Source: Calothrix sp. PCC 7507
GTDB taxonomy: Bacteria; Cyanobacteriota; Cyanobacteriia; Cyanobacteriales; Nostocaceae
Length of the DNA: 64,000 bases
Direction: 5' to 3'
Assembly (NCBI RefSeq): GCF_000316575.1
Contig: NC_019682.1
Span: 5,020,001 to 5,084,000 of the forward strand
Every line of letters starts with the position of its first letter. The first letter of the stretch is position 1. A program made the position numbers and the translations under genes. The notes below the pieces were generated by a model, which was not told the origin of the DNA, ran no database searches, and saw only the letters and a program-made list of their open reading frames with translations. Below are positions 17,712 to 26,375 of the stretch, one piece after another.

Positions 17712-18386
17712 TTACCGCTGAATCTGCTGGATTAAGGATATTGTTTGTTGATAGCGTTGCGTATCTCCTTGCTCAGAAAAAAGTTTTGCGGCTTGCTGAA
17801 GATCCGCAATAGCTGTACGCTTCTCGCCTAAAGCATATTGGGCAAGTCCTCGATTACCGTAGGCATCAGCTAGGTTAGGATTAATTTTTAGGGCTGAGTT
17901 AAAGTTAGCGATCGCTTGTTTGTGGTTTCCCTGTCTATAATTAGCAGATCCCAGGTTGTAGTAGGCATCTACAGAAGTCGGATCAATTTTTATTGTCTGG
18001 TGAAAATCTGCGATCGCATCTGGGAGACTTCCTAGTTCTGCATAGGCAGTTCCCCGGCTGTTGTAAGCATCAGCATGGTTGGGATTTAGCCGCAATGCCT
18101 GATTATAGTCGGCGATCGCGGCTTTAAAGTCTCTTAATTGAGATTTAGCCAAGCCTCGGAGGCAAAAACCCTCATAGAATTGAGGATTAAGCTGCACTAC
18201 AGAGTTAAAATCGGCGATCGCACCGTTGAAATTTCCTTGCTCCAGCTTTTGCACTCCCTGGTTATAGTACCCTTGAAAGTCTGCTGCCTTCAGGGGTATT
18301 TGTGGTTCTCGTGCAAAAACAGTAGGCATTCCACTCAATGCACTCGTGATTCCCAAAATAGCTATTGTTTGCTTGATATAGTTCAT
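17712..18386 (-). CDS. Secreted TPR protein
   Basis: 224 residues. N-terminal signal peptide (MNYIKQTIAILGITSALSGMPTVFA), then about five tetratricopeptide repeats of 34 residues from residue 37, e.g. 'YYNQGVQKLEQGNFNGAIADFNSVVQLNPQ' and 'YNSRGTAYAELGSLPDAIADFHQTIKIDPT' (spread over the repeats). TPRs mediate protein-protein contacts; the signal peptide places it in the periplasm or thylakoid lumen. Partner unknown. 62 bp downstream of hisD's start on the same strand. Confidence 0.85.
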   Translation of the reverse strand: MNYIKQTIAILGITSALSGMPTVFAREPQIPLKAADFQGYYNQGVQKLEQGNFNGAIADFNSVVQLNPQFYEGFCLRGLAKSQLRDFKAAIADYNQALRLNPNHADAYNSRGTAYAELGSLPDAIADFHQTIKIDPTSVDAYYNLGSANYRQGNHKQAIANFNSALKINPNLADAYGNRGLAQYALGEKRTAIADLQQAAKLFSEQGDTQRYQQTISLIQQIQR

Positions 18387-18446
18387 AGCTTTAACCCTTC
18401 ACACTTCTAGCACGACGCTGCATTGCCACGCCTTTATCTCTTCATT

Positions 18447-19775
18447 TTAACTGGGAACTCGTGATAGCCACCCCAAAAGACTTTGTAATAGCAACCAAAC
18501 ATTTAAGCCCACAATCACAATAGCAACTAACCAAGCTAAAGCTTTTAACCATAGGGGATTAACAAACTCACCCATCAAGCGGCGATTACTCGTGAACATT
18601 ACTAATGGAATCACTGCAAATGGTAACTGTAAGCTAAGGATAACTTGACTTAAAACTATCAGGCTGCTCGTACTATGTTCCCCAAAGATCATAATTGTAA
18701 TTAAGGCTGGTACAATCGCTAACAATCGAGTTATTAATCGGCGCAACCAAGACGGCAACCGAAATTGCAAAAAGCCTTCCATAACAATTTGTCCAGCCAA
18801 TGTTGCAGTTAGGGTTGAGCTTTGTCCAGAGGCGAGTAAGGCAATACCAAAAATCGCACTGGCAGCACTAACTCCTAATAATGGCGAAAGTAATTTATAA
18901 GCATCTTGAATTTCTGCCACATCATGATTACCAGAAAAATGAAATGTAGCAGCAGCCACAATTAAAATTGCTGAGTTGATAAATAGTGCTAACGATAAAG
19001 CGAAAGTTGAATCAATTGTGCCAAACTTAATTGCCTCCCATCGCTTTTCATTATTTGGTTGCCAATCACGAGTTTGCACAATTGAAGAGTGTAAATATAA
19101 ATTATGAGGCATCACTGTTGCTCCTAAAATGCCGATGGCAATGTAGAGCATTTCTGGATTCTGTAAAATTTCTCGCTTAGGCAGATATCCTAATAAGATT
19201 CCTCCCATATCGGGACGGGAGAAAATAATTTCTGCTGTGAAACAAATACCTACGGTGGCAACTAGCATGATCACTAGAGCTTCTGTGTAGCGAAAACCTC
19301 TACCTTGTAAAAATAACAACACAAGTACATCTATCGCTGTGATGCACACCCCCCATAGTAGAGGAATGCCAAACAAAAGTTGCAATGCGATCGCACTTCC
19401 CAACAATTCTGCTAAATCACAAGCAGCGATCGCAATTTCACACACTACCCACAAACAAAAGCTCACCCTAGGACTAAAATAGTCTCGACAAGCCTGTGCC
19501 AAATCTCGCCCTGTAGCCACACCCAAACGCACGCATAGCGCTTGCAGCAAGATTGCCATCAAGTTGGACAGTAGAATTACTGCTAATAACGCGTAACCAA
19601 ACTTAGACCCCCCAGCGATGTCTGTTGCCCAGTTTCCAGGGTCCATATATCCCACTGAAACCAGATATCCCGGCCCCCCATAGGCCAGCATCTTCCGCCA
19701 GAAACCCTTACCATCGGGAACTTTAATGCTGCGGTGAACTTCCGGCAAACTCGGTCTGTTTTCTGGAATTGTCAT
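18447..19775 (-). CDS. mntH: Nramp-family divalent metal (Mn/Fe) transporter
   Basis: 442 residues with about 11 hydrophobic segments. Nramp hallmarks: 'GYMDPGNWATDIAGGSKFGYALLAVILLSNL' in TM1 (DPGN metal-binding motif, about 45-48) and 'GATVMPHNLYLHS' in TM6 (MPH motif, about 218-220). It imports Mn2+ or Fe2+ with protons across the plasma membrane. Next upstream on the same strand is the ArsR-family regulator, but 150 bp of heptamer repeats separate them, and that regulator fits the zinc ATPase better. Confidence 0.94.
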   Translation of the reverse strand: MTIPENRPSLPEVHRSIKVPDGKGFWRKMLAYGGPGYLVSVGYMDPGNWATDIAGGSKFGYALLAVILLSNLMAILLQALCVRLGVATGRDLAQACRDYFSPRVSFCLWVVCEIAIAACDLAELLGSAIALQLLFGIPLLWGVCITAIDVLVLLFLQGRGFRYTEALVIMLVATVGICFTAEIIFSRPDMGGILLGYLPKREILQNPEMLYIAIGILGATVMPHNLYLHSSIVQTRDWQPNNEKRWEAIKFGTIDSTFALSLALFINSAILIVAAATFHFSGNHDVAEIQDAYKLLSPLLGVSAASAIFGIALLASGQSSTLTATLAGQIVMEGFLQFRLPSWLRRLITRLLAIVPALITIMIFGEHSTSSLIVLSQVILSLQLPFAVIPLVMFTSNRRLMGEFVNPLWLKALAWLVAIVIVGLNVWLLLQSLLGWLSRVPS

Positions 19776-19871
19776 AGATTTTGCACTCGAATATTTTCAT
19801 ATTCTTCTCATAATCTCAGAAAATCAGACATAAACATCAACTTTTAGATAGGTAAATCAAAAACATTCCTA

Positions 19872-19935
19872 TACTTCAGACTTCAGACTTCATCCTTCAT
19901 CCTTCATCCCTCATCCCTCATACTTCATACTTCAG
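19872..19935. repeat. Heptamer short tandem repeats (CTTCATC/CTTCAGA variants)
   Basis: About nine degenerate heptamers (ACTTCAG, CCTTCAT, CCCTCAT, ACTTCAT) between mntH and ziaR, running into the 3' end of ziaR. Confidence 0.85.
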
Positions 19936-20341
19936 AATAATGCTCTACTAACGAGTGGTACAAATTGATGATATAACTGTCAGCCAAGCTGTAATAGACG
20001 TTGCGACCTTCTCGACGATAACTGACTAAACGCATCACTTTTAATAATCGCAGTTGATGGCAGACGGCAGATTCGCTCATTTTTGTTAATGCAGCTAAAT
20101 CGCAAACACATAATTCCTGGGAAGCTAAAGCTGATAACAGGCGTAGGCGGTTTGTATCCGCCAGCACTCCAAAGACTTCTGCCATTTGTTGTGCCTTTTG
20201 AGTTGGCAGGATTTGCGCCTGAGATGAGCGGACATTCTCTAGATGCACTAAATGGGTGTCACAAGTAGGTGCATCTGGAGTTTGGCTGAGATCTAAATCT
20301 GGCTTTGGCTTACGCATATTTATCGTGTTTATTTTCAGCAA
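19925..20341 (-). CDS. ziaR: ArsR/SmtB-family zinc-responsive repressor
   Basis: 138 residues. A winged helix-turn-helix (about 48-125) includes 'LADTNRLRLLSALASQELCVCDLAALTKMSESAVCHQLRLLKVMRLVSYRREGRNVYYSL', with the alpha3 metal-site motif ELCVCDLA. The N terminus has CDTHLVH and the last helix D-x-x-x-x-x-x-x-H-x-x-x-x-E-H, the alpha5 site. These match ZiaR/AztR/SmtB repressors, which leave DNA on binding Zn or Cd/Pb. Divergent from the P-type ATPase with an operator-like palindrome between them. The start could also be the ATG eight codons later. Symbol by resemblance; AztR is an alternative. Confidence 0.88.
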   Translation of the reverse strand: MLKINTINMRKPKPDLDLSQTPDAPTCDTHLVHLENVRSSQAQILPTQKAQQMAEVFGVLADTNRLRLLSALASQELCVCDLAALTKMSESAVCHQLRLLKVMRLVSYRREGRNVYYSLADSYIINLYHSLVEHYSEV

Positions 20342-20369
20342 TGGTTATCAGTCTCAATATATATCATAC

Positions 20370-20391
20370 TGAACAGTTGAACAGTTGCTCA
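20370..20391. promoter_or_regulatory. SmtB/ZiaR-type operator between ziaR and ziaA
   Basis: TGAACAGTTGCTCA (20378-20391) matches the SmtB-family core TGAACA-N2-TGTTCA with one mismatch, and an overlapping TGAACA begins at 20370. The site lies in the shared promoter, upstream of the chosen ATPase start at 20439. Confidence 0.65.
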
Positions 20392-20438
20392 ATTGTTGTA
20401 TTAAGATGATGAAAGTTAACTGTTTTTATAGAGTTGCC

Positions 20439-22844
20439 ATGACTCAAACACCCTTCCTGAAGACTCAAACATTGCTGGTTGGTGGTATGGATTGCGGAAG
20501 CTGTGCCAAAACTATTGAAGCTAGTTTGCAACAATTAAATGGCGTGACGGAAGCTGCGGTAAATTTTGCCACAGAGCGGGTAAGCGTTTCCTACAACCCG
20601 GATCTCTTAAACGCGGCAGAAATCCAAAATCGCATCACTGCTTTGGGCTACACCGTTGAGGCGATCGCAGTAAAAACTATACAAGTACAGGTTGGGGGGA
20701 TGGATTGTGGTAGCTGTGCCAAAACGATTGAAGCCAGCTTGCAGCAATTAAGTGGCGTGAATGAGGCCACAGTTAGCTTTGCAACTGGAAAATTGCAAGT
20801 ATCATTTGATTCTGAACAAGTCGGGGAAACGACTATCTTTGAGCGAATCAAAGCTTTGGGTTATACAGTTGAACAGAATCACCAGGAACACCATCACACC
20901 TCTTCCTGTTCCCATGATCACGATCATGAGCATCCAACCCCTAAAACCTCTCAGAATCCCGTGGCGACAAACTGGAAATTCTGGTTTGCTAATCGCCGGG
21001 GACAAAGTGTGATTCTGGCAGGAATCGGGTTAGTTTTAGGTTTACTCTCGCAATATTTAGCGCTACCAGTCTTGATCACACGGGCTTTTTATGGTATTGG
21101 GATAGTAGTTGCTGGGTATGCGATCGCCCGTGCTGGTTTGCTTGAATTACGCTTACGCCGTGCTGATATGAACCTGCTGATGACCATTTCGGTAATCGGT
21201 GCAGTCATTTTAGGCGACTGGTTTGAAGGGGCGTTAGTCGTCTTTTTATTCTCCCTCGGTACAACACTGCAAGTTTTCACCTTTGGTCGTACCCGCAACG
21301 CGATTCGGGCGCTGATGGATTTAACACCAGCTATAGCCACCGTGAAGCGGGGAAGCCAGGAAGTGACGGTTCCCATTGACAGCGTGGTTTTGGGTGAAAC
21401 CTTGACAATTCGACCAGGACAGCGCGTGGCGTTGGATGGCGTAGTTATTTCTGGGACAAGTGCAATTGACCAATCGCCGATTACGGGAGAGTCAATCCCA
21501 GAAGATAAAGCCCCTGGTGATATTGTTTATGCGGGGACGTTGAATCAGTCAGGCTTTTTGTCAGTCAAAGTCACCCATACAGCCAAGGATACAACCGTGG
21601 CCAAAATTATTCACCTGGTAGAAGCAGCCCAAGGAAGCCGCGCCCCTACACAGCAGTGGGTAGATAAGTTTGCAGAGATTTACACACCAATAGTAATTTT
21701 GATAGCGATCGCGATCGCCCTAATTCCACCATTAGCATTTGCTCAACCCTTCAACGTCTGGGTTTACCGGGCGTTAGTCATGTTAGTAATTGCTTGTCCT
21801 TGTGCCTTAGTAATTTCCACCCCAGTCTCCATTGTCAGCGCCATTGGTGCTGCCACCCGTCAAGGTATTTTGTTTAAAGGGGGTAACGCTTTGGAGACAG
21901 CAGGGCGGGTTTCTACCTTGGCTTTTGATAAAACTGGTACGATTACCCAAGGGTTACCCATCGTGCAAAAAGTTTATCACTTTGGGCAAGTGAGTGCAAA
22001 CCAAGTCTTACTAATTGCCGCGTCGCTCTCGCAACACTCAGAACATCCCCTGTCAAAAGCGATCGCATCTGCCGCCCAAGAGATGGAGTTAGTAGAACCG
22101 GAGAACTTTAATAGCCTCGCAGGGAAAGGAATTCAGGCAAATTTCGGCAATACATCGTACTTGGTTGGTAATCGCAGGTTGTTTGCAGACTTAGAGATTC
22201 CCTTGTCTGATGCAGCAGAATCTTTATTGATAGAAATTGAAAATCTTGGTCAAACCCCAGTTTTGGTAGGGACAAACCAAGAATTATTGGGAGCGATCGC
22301 CCTTTGTGATGGAATAAGATTAGAAGCAACAGAGGCGATCCACAAGTTAAAGCAAATTGGGTTAAAGAAATTAGTCATGCTCACAGGCGATCGTACCGCA
22401 GTAGCCCAGCAGATTGCTCAACAAGTAGGAATTACAGAATATCGGGCAGAACTGTTACCAGAAGACAAGCTGCAAGAAATCCATCAACTGCGGCGTTTTG
22501 GCGTAGTCGGTATGGTAGGCGATGGTATCAACGATACTCCAGCGCTAGCTGCTGCAGATATCGGTTTCGCAGTGGGTGGAATCGACATTACTTTAGAAAC
22601 AGCAGATGTAGTCTTAGTAGGAAGTGATTTAAGACGACTTGCCTATGCAGTAGATTTAAGCCGTCGGACTGTATCAGTAATTCAACAAAATATTGTTTTT
22701 TCCCTAGTGACAAAAGGACTATTTTTATTGCTAGGAACTTTTGGATTTGTTGGGTTAGCAATTGCCGTATTGGCAGATACAGGAACATCTCTGTTGGTGA
22801 CAGCAAATGGGATGAGGTTGTTTAAAGCTAAAAGTAAATATTAG
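20439..22844 (+). CDS. ziaA: P1B-type zinc (heavy-metal) exporting ATPase
   Basis: 801 residues using the ATG at 20439; the frame is open from 20385, but that would place the operator in the coding region. Two tandem heavy-metal-associated domains with GGMDCGSC (15-22 and 86-93), a His-rich stretch (about 148-166), about eight membrane helices, the TGES actuator motif, CPC near residue 453 in the transport helix, DKTGTIT near 497 (phosphorylated Asp), a HP motif (SEHPLS), and GDGINDTPAL. It pumps Zn2+ (possibly Cd or Pb) out of the cytoplasm. The doubled HMA may reflect internal duplication: the two repeats are nearly identical. Regulated by the divergent ArsR protein. Confidence 0.93.
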   Translation: MTQTPFLKTQTLLVGGMDCGSCAKTIEASLQQLNGVTEAAVNFATERVSVSYNPDLLNAAEIQNRITALGYTVEAIAVKTIQVQVGGMDCGSCAKTIEASLQQLSGVNEATVSFATGKLQVSFDSEQVGETTIFERIKALGYTVEQNHQEHHHTSSCSHDHDHEHPTPKTSQNPVATNWKFWFANRRGQSVILAGIGLVLGLLSQYLALPVLITRAFYGIGIVVAGYAIARAGLLELRLRRADMNLLMTISVIGAVILGDWFEGALVVFLFSLGTTLQVFTFGRTRNAIRALMDLTPAIATVKRGSQEVTVPIDSVVLGETLTIRPGQRVALDGVVISGTSAIDQSPITGESIPEDKAPGDIVYAGTLNQSGFLSVKVTHTAKDTTVAKIIHLVEAAQGSRAPTQQWVDKFAEIYTPIVILIAIAIALIPPLAFAQPFNVWVYRALVMLVIACPCALVISTPVSIVSAIGAATRQGILFKGGNALETAGRVSTLAFDKTGTITQGLPIVQKVYHFGQVSANQVLLIAASLSQHSEHPLSKAIASAAQEMELVEPENFNSLAGKGIQANFGNTSYLVGNRRLFADLEIPLSDAAESLLIEIENLGQTPVLVGTNQELLGAIALCDGIRLEATEAIHKLKQIGLKKLVMLTGDRTAVAQQIAQQVGITEYRAELLPEDKLQEIHQLRRFGVVGMVGDGINDTPALAAADIGFAVGGIDITLETADVVLVGSDLRRLAYAVDLSRRTVSVIQQNIVFSLVTKGLFLLLGTFGFVGLAIAVLADTGTSLLVTANGMRLFKAKSKY

Positions 22845-22860
22845 GTAATAGGAAAGTATC

Positions 22861-22909
22861 TGTAGGGTGGGCAGTGCCCACCAAAACCCTGATCTGGTGG
22901 GCACTGCCT
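22861..22909. repeat. GTGGGCA-type inverted repeat
   Basis: GGTGGGCAGTGCCCACC is itself palindromic and is repeated inverted as GGTGGGCACTGCC. Related units occur near 23280, 43100-43150 and 55030-55075. Confidence 0.7.
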
Positions 22910-23010
22910 AGGGTGTTGACTTTGAGGGTTTTCAGCCCACAATGCATCATACAAAATAATAGTCGTAGTTAACCTTCTCATCAGGGCACGGCAGTGCCGA
23001 TGCCCCTACG

Positions 23011-23227
23011 ATGAAAAGTGCTGAGTTCCGAGTGCTGAGTGCTGAGTTAAAAATACCACCCACGTCCCTTGCGCGTCTCCGACAGGAGAGGGGTGGGGTA
23101 TCAACCTTCTCCCGATTAAAAGATTCCGCCCACACGGGGCAGGGCATTAACCATAGTGCAAAAGTACTCGGTACTTAAATTTACTCAGGACTCAGGACTC
23201 AGCACTCAGTACTGAGTGTGGTAAACA
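23011..23227. repeat. 217-bp dispersed repeat, copy 1
   Basis: Begins with GAGTGCTGAGT-type heptamers and ends with ACTCAGCACTCAGTACTGAGT-like heptamers, so its ends are inverted. The central part shares long identical blocks with copy 2 at 25261-25480. No coding potential seen. Confidence 0.85.
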
Positions 23228-23350
23228 CAAAAATTGCATGATAATTTTTAGCTAATTTCGTACAAAGTCAACAGCCTAGGCAGTGCCCACCCTACTACTT
23301 CTTGCCTATTGCCTAACTACGCAAATACGTTCAAAAATCAAAGCGGACTG

Positions 23351-23614
23351 CTATGATACTTTTGGTTGCTGCCATAGAATGAGTTTCAATTGAGAACAAT
23401 AACAAGCACTATCACTAATTTCTGGTTTGTGTTCAGCTATCCAATCATAAATTTGTGTAGCTTTTGCTAATGCCACTTTTTCACTTCGATAAAGCCGAGG
23501 AGTAGGGCAGAAAGCTTTACCATCAATGTGTATAGCTGCAATCTGCCAATAATCGCTCTCGGGTACAACTTCTAAAAACCCATCACTGTAAGGCTGGATT
23601 ATTCCTATGTTCAT
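23351..23614 (-). CDS. Small hypothetical protein
   Basis: 87 residues, no signal peptide or membrane segment. Sequence 'IIQPYSDGFLEVVPESDYWQIAAIHIDGKAFCPTPRLYRSEKVALAKATQIYDWI' suggests a small alpha/beta fold. Two Cys near the C terminus (CYC). I do not recognise the family. Codon use looks normal, but the gene is isolated in repeat-rich DNA, so it could be a relic. Confidence 0.45.
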   Translation of the reverse strand: MNIGIIQPYSDGFLEVVPESDYWQIAAIHIDGKAFCPTPRLYRSEKVALAKATQIYDWIAEHKPEISDSACYCSQLKLILWQQPKVS

Positions 23615-23784
23615 CTACAACCATCACTCTTTCTAACGTTGAGTACAACAAAGTGGATACCAGCCAATTCTTCTAAGTCAAAGCTGAAATCACCAGGAAA
23701 TGCAGTAGCAACCCCAGAAGAATAATTTTGGGTTAATAGTCAATGTAAATCTGAATGATTAGTAACTTTTTAGCTGGATTCCGT

Positions 23785-23889
23785 TATGGCGGTTTTGGGA
23801 TCAGTGAAGTACAGTTTTAAATCGCAAAGCCTGTAGGGGCTGGGTTTCCCCGCCCTCGATTGTATTGCATCCGACAGAGTACCGCTATA
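23785..23889. mobile_element. MITE (TATAGCGGTTTTC family), copy 2
   Basis: Shares GATCAGTGAAGTACAGTTTTAAAT-type sequence and the CCCTCGATTGTAT block with copy 1 (7777-7905). The ends (TATGGCGGTTTT and ACCGCTATA) have decayed, and the nested palindrome of copy 1 is absent. Confidence 0.8.
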
Positions 23890-23949
23890 AGGCAATAAAC
23901 AATAGGCAATAGGAGAAAGGGTTTGAGCCTGACAGCGATAGTTGTGACG

Positions 23950-24235
23950 CGTGTTGAAATTACCGAAATGAGAAAGCAAACTGGGTTTTGAGAAAGCAAT
24001 ATCTGCTTTTGCTTGCTGAATCTACCGAAATGAGAAAGCAAACTGGGTTTTGAGAAAGCAATATCTGCTTTTGCTTGCTGAATCTGCTGAAATGAGCAAG
24101 CAAAAAGGCATTTTGAGAAAGCAATATCTGCTTTTGCTTGTTGAATCTACTGAAATGAGAAAGCAAAATGGCATTTTGAGAAAGCAAACCGGAGTTTAAG
24201 AAAGCAATATCTCCTTTTGCTCATTAAATTATGCA
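23950..24235. repeat. 62-63 bp tandem repeat with hairpin core, about four units
   Basis: Unit starts at about 23962, 24024, 24086 and 24149. Each unit contains GAGAAAGCAA twice and the palindrome AAAGCAATATCTGCTTT. The period is not a multiple of three, so the minus-strand frames running through it are not genuine proteins. Confidence 0.9.
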
Positions 24236-24249
24236 AAAGTTGCTGTTCA

Positions 24250-24280
24250 GATCCCCGACTTCTTCAAGAAATTGGGGATC
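24250..24280. repeat. Palindromic repeat (GATCCCCGACTTCTT type), decayed copy
   Basis: Same hairpin as at 10332-10362, with two mismatches in the right arm. Confidence 0.75.
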
Positions 24281-24410
24281 TAAATCCGCTCAATTTCTTA
24301 CGACAAATAAACCACATGCCCCTACAGTTGAAAAAGAGGCAAGGGAGCAGGGAGCAGGTTCGGATAAAGAAAAAATATAGTAACGCGTCTAGCCTAATAA
24401 TATTGGGTTA

Positions 24411-24526
24411 ATACCAATTCTGTATGAAGATGCACATAATAATACCCCCCTGTAGTCCCCCCTTGGCAAGGGGGGACGGCGATAGCCGGGGGGTGAATTA
24501 TATGCAGCTTCACAAAAAAACGGTAT
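24411..24526. mobile_element. 116-bp MITE-like element, copy 1
   Basis: Ends ATACCAATTCTGTATGAAG and, inverted, ATACCGTTTTTTTGTGAAG, with a CCCCCC/GGGGGG-rich hairpin centre. Almost identical to copy 2 at 56681-56796. Confidence 0.85.
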
Positions 24527-24610
24527 AAGTTAAAGATTTTTTGGGCATTCCTTATTTTACCCGCAATTTTAATCTAGATGCGCTACATCCACTTGCACGG
24601 CTGATAACTG

Positions 24611-24991
24611 TTAGAGTGGTAAACCGGGCAGTCCTCGTAAATTGCGTAAAGCACTCACACAGGCGGGACAATCACAACCAAACAAGCTGATAGCGGCGCT
24701 GCTTTCTTCTTCGGAGAATTCTAATTTAGCAGGATCGTGAGTTGAGATTTGGGCTGATGCGATCGCTACTGTTGATTTAGCAACAGTATTAGTGCTATTA
24801 GTCCGTCGGATGCAAACCAGAGGCGTGGGATAGCTACCGTGGGGAGAATGTACACAAGCTTGACCATCTGCAGTATAAATTATTGGCGTTGACCTTTGAG
24901 CTGCATGAGCCGGGTTGGTCATCACCATAGACAGCATAGACGTGAATATTGCAGGGCTAGAAAGCAAGTTTAACAGAAATTTTTTGTTCAT
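24611..24991 (-). CDS. Secreted Cys-containing hypothetical protein
   Basis: 126 residues. Signal peptide MNKKFLLNLLSSPAIFTSMLSMVMTNPAHA (cleavage after AHA). The mature part has Cys at 'GQACVHS' and 'LVCIRR', and a C-terminal 'FGCDCPACVSALRNLRG' with a C-x-C-x-x-C cluster that could bind metal or form disulfides in the periplasm. Family not recognised by name. Isolated between repeat blocks; the usual promoter region is AT-rich. Confidence 0.6.
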   Translation of the reverse strand: MNKKFLLNLLSSPAIFTSMLSMVMTNPAHAAQRSTPIIYTADGQACVHSPHGSYPTPLVCIRRTNSTNTVAKSTVAIASAQISTHDPAKLEFSEEESSAAISLFGCDCPACVSALRNLRGLPGLPL

Positions 24992-25260
24992 CTCATTAAA
25001 ACCTTGGCGAAGTGAGGGAAATCACACTAGTAATCTTGTCACATCATTTGCTTAAAATCGGGAATGTTTTTAGATCAAACTGATACTCAGGTTGCACAAA
25101 GATGTACAAGATTAGGGAAAATTTACCAAAAATAACTCGTCAAATATATCTCAGAGGCTAGGTTGTAGATGTGTCATGCATGTGTCGTCGATGTTGAGAT
25201 ATGATGACGGGCTATTGCCTGTCCACGGAAATAAGGGAATTGCGTGAAAATAAAGTACCA

Positions 25261-25480
25261 ATGAAGAGTGCTGAGTTCCGAGTGCTGAGTGCTGAGTTAA
25301 AAAGACCACCCACGTCCCTTGCGCGTCTCCGACAGGAGAGGGGTGGGGTATCAACCAACTCCAGTATTAAAAGATTCCGCTTAACATCGGGCGGGGCATT
25401 TACCAAGTGCAAAAGTACTGAGTACCCGTTAATTTACTCAGCACTCAGGACTCAGCACTCAGTACTGAGTATGGTAAACC
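25261..25480. repeat. 217-bp dispersed repeat, copy 2
   Basis: Direct-orientation copy of 23011-23227 with long identical blocks and a few substitutions. The two copies bracket about 2 kb holding two small genes. Confidence 0.85.
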
Positions 25481-25489
25481 GAGTTTCGA

Positions 25490-25645
25490 CACTTCTCTAC
25501 GAGAGGCTTCGCCAACGACAGGCTCAGGGCATCGCAGTGCGGCGCTTCGCTCAACTACCGCGCAGTCGAAACCCGGCTGGTTGGGACACTATTAACCCGC
25601 ATATCCCTACGTTCAGGAATCAAACTGGATTGCTATATATTATTC
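25490..25645. repeat. Mixed cyanobacterial repeats
   Basis: Contains fragments such as CTCTACGAGAGGCTTCGCC and GCGCAGTCGAAAC, and ends with a TATAGCAATCC-type MITE end (about 25605-25640, inverse orientation). Any open frame here is incidental. Confidence 0.6.
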
Positions 25646-25706
25646 AGCAGATATAAATTTTTGCTCTCAGGTAAAATATTTATATCTACAATATTTTTGG
25701 GATATT

Positions 25707-25813
25707 CTAGTAGTCTGTCAGGGTTGAAATGAGGGACTGTAGCGTCTCGCTCACGCGGGCTTTTCGGCCCGCACTACCAAAAACCCCTCAAAACAAAATT
25801 GACAAACCACTAG
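25707..25813 (+). mobile_element. CTAG-flanked 107-bp MITE, copy A
   Basis: TAGTAGTCTGTCA at the left and TGACAAACCACTA at the right are imperfect inverted ends, with CTAG at both edges. The interior carries GCGGGC-TTTTC-GGCCCGC hairpin sequence. Further copies at 37686-37798 and 62968-63079. Confidence 0.88.
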
Positions 25814-25845
25814 TCGCTAAACTCTGAAAAGACCAAAGCCAAATT

Positions 25846-26058
25846 TCACCCAATGTGTTTAGCTGAAAACCAATGAATTGATGCCTCTTGCAAATCTTCT
25901 AATCTATACTCATCTCGCCAATTACACATAGAACAACTAAATTCAAATGCTCTATTTCTTACGCTTTCGGTGTACTTCAACTGAACTGAGCGGCAATTGG
26001 GGCATGATCCACCAATTACTAATAACTCTAATTCTTTCTGTTTTTGTATATTGAACAT
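25846..26058 (-). CDS. Small zinc-ribbon-like hypothetical protein
   Basis: 70 residues. Two Cys pairs, 'GSCPNCRS' (about 18-24) and 'FSCSMCNW' (about 41-47), spaced like a zinc ribbon, then an acidic tail 'RDEYRLEDLQEAS'. The lack of a signal peptide suggests a cytoplasmic role, perhaps nucleic-acid or protein binding. Family not identified. Confidence 0.5.
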   Translation of the reverse strand: MFNIQKQKELELLVIGGSCPNCRSVQLKYTESVRNRAFEFSCSMCNWRDEYRLEDLQEASIHWFSAKHIG

Positions 26059-26375
26059 CTATTGATAATTAAGTAATTTCTTTGATTGGTTTTAGCTTGA
26101 CTTTGACTAATGTTTTATAAGTAAGTCCTCAATCTGTCTTTATGTAGCATTACAGATGTCTGCTTGAGATCAAGTCTTGTTTAGGGCTTGAGATGTATAA
26201 GATAATTATATAAAGTTTGAGTTTTACACAAAAGTTAAAAAAACTTAGAGTATACTACTGGTTTTTGTATAAGTTTAAGCAGTTAGAATAGTATCAACAC
26301 ATAAAAAACTATGAAATCACAGTTAGTAATAAAATTTTAAGTCCCATGATATTTTAGGAGCATGATTTTTGCCTC
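26059..26375. other. AT-rich promoter region upstream of the NACHT gene
   Basis: No gene, repeat or strong hairpin seen. It is strongly AT-rich, as expected for a divergent promoter region. Confidence 0.4.

Noticed and set aside
20385-20438. Longer N terminus for the zinc ATPase (MLNCCIKMM...)
   Set aside because: It overlaps the operator, contains no HMA sequence and lacks a ribosome site.
23770-24187. Minus-strand frames with repeated KQKQILLSQN
   Set aside because: Tandem repeat with a 62-bp period that changes frame each unit; not a conserved protein.
25201-25656. 151-residue plus-strand open frame
   Set aside because: Runs through the 217-bp repeat and other repeat fragments; antisense frames of similar length exist there too.
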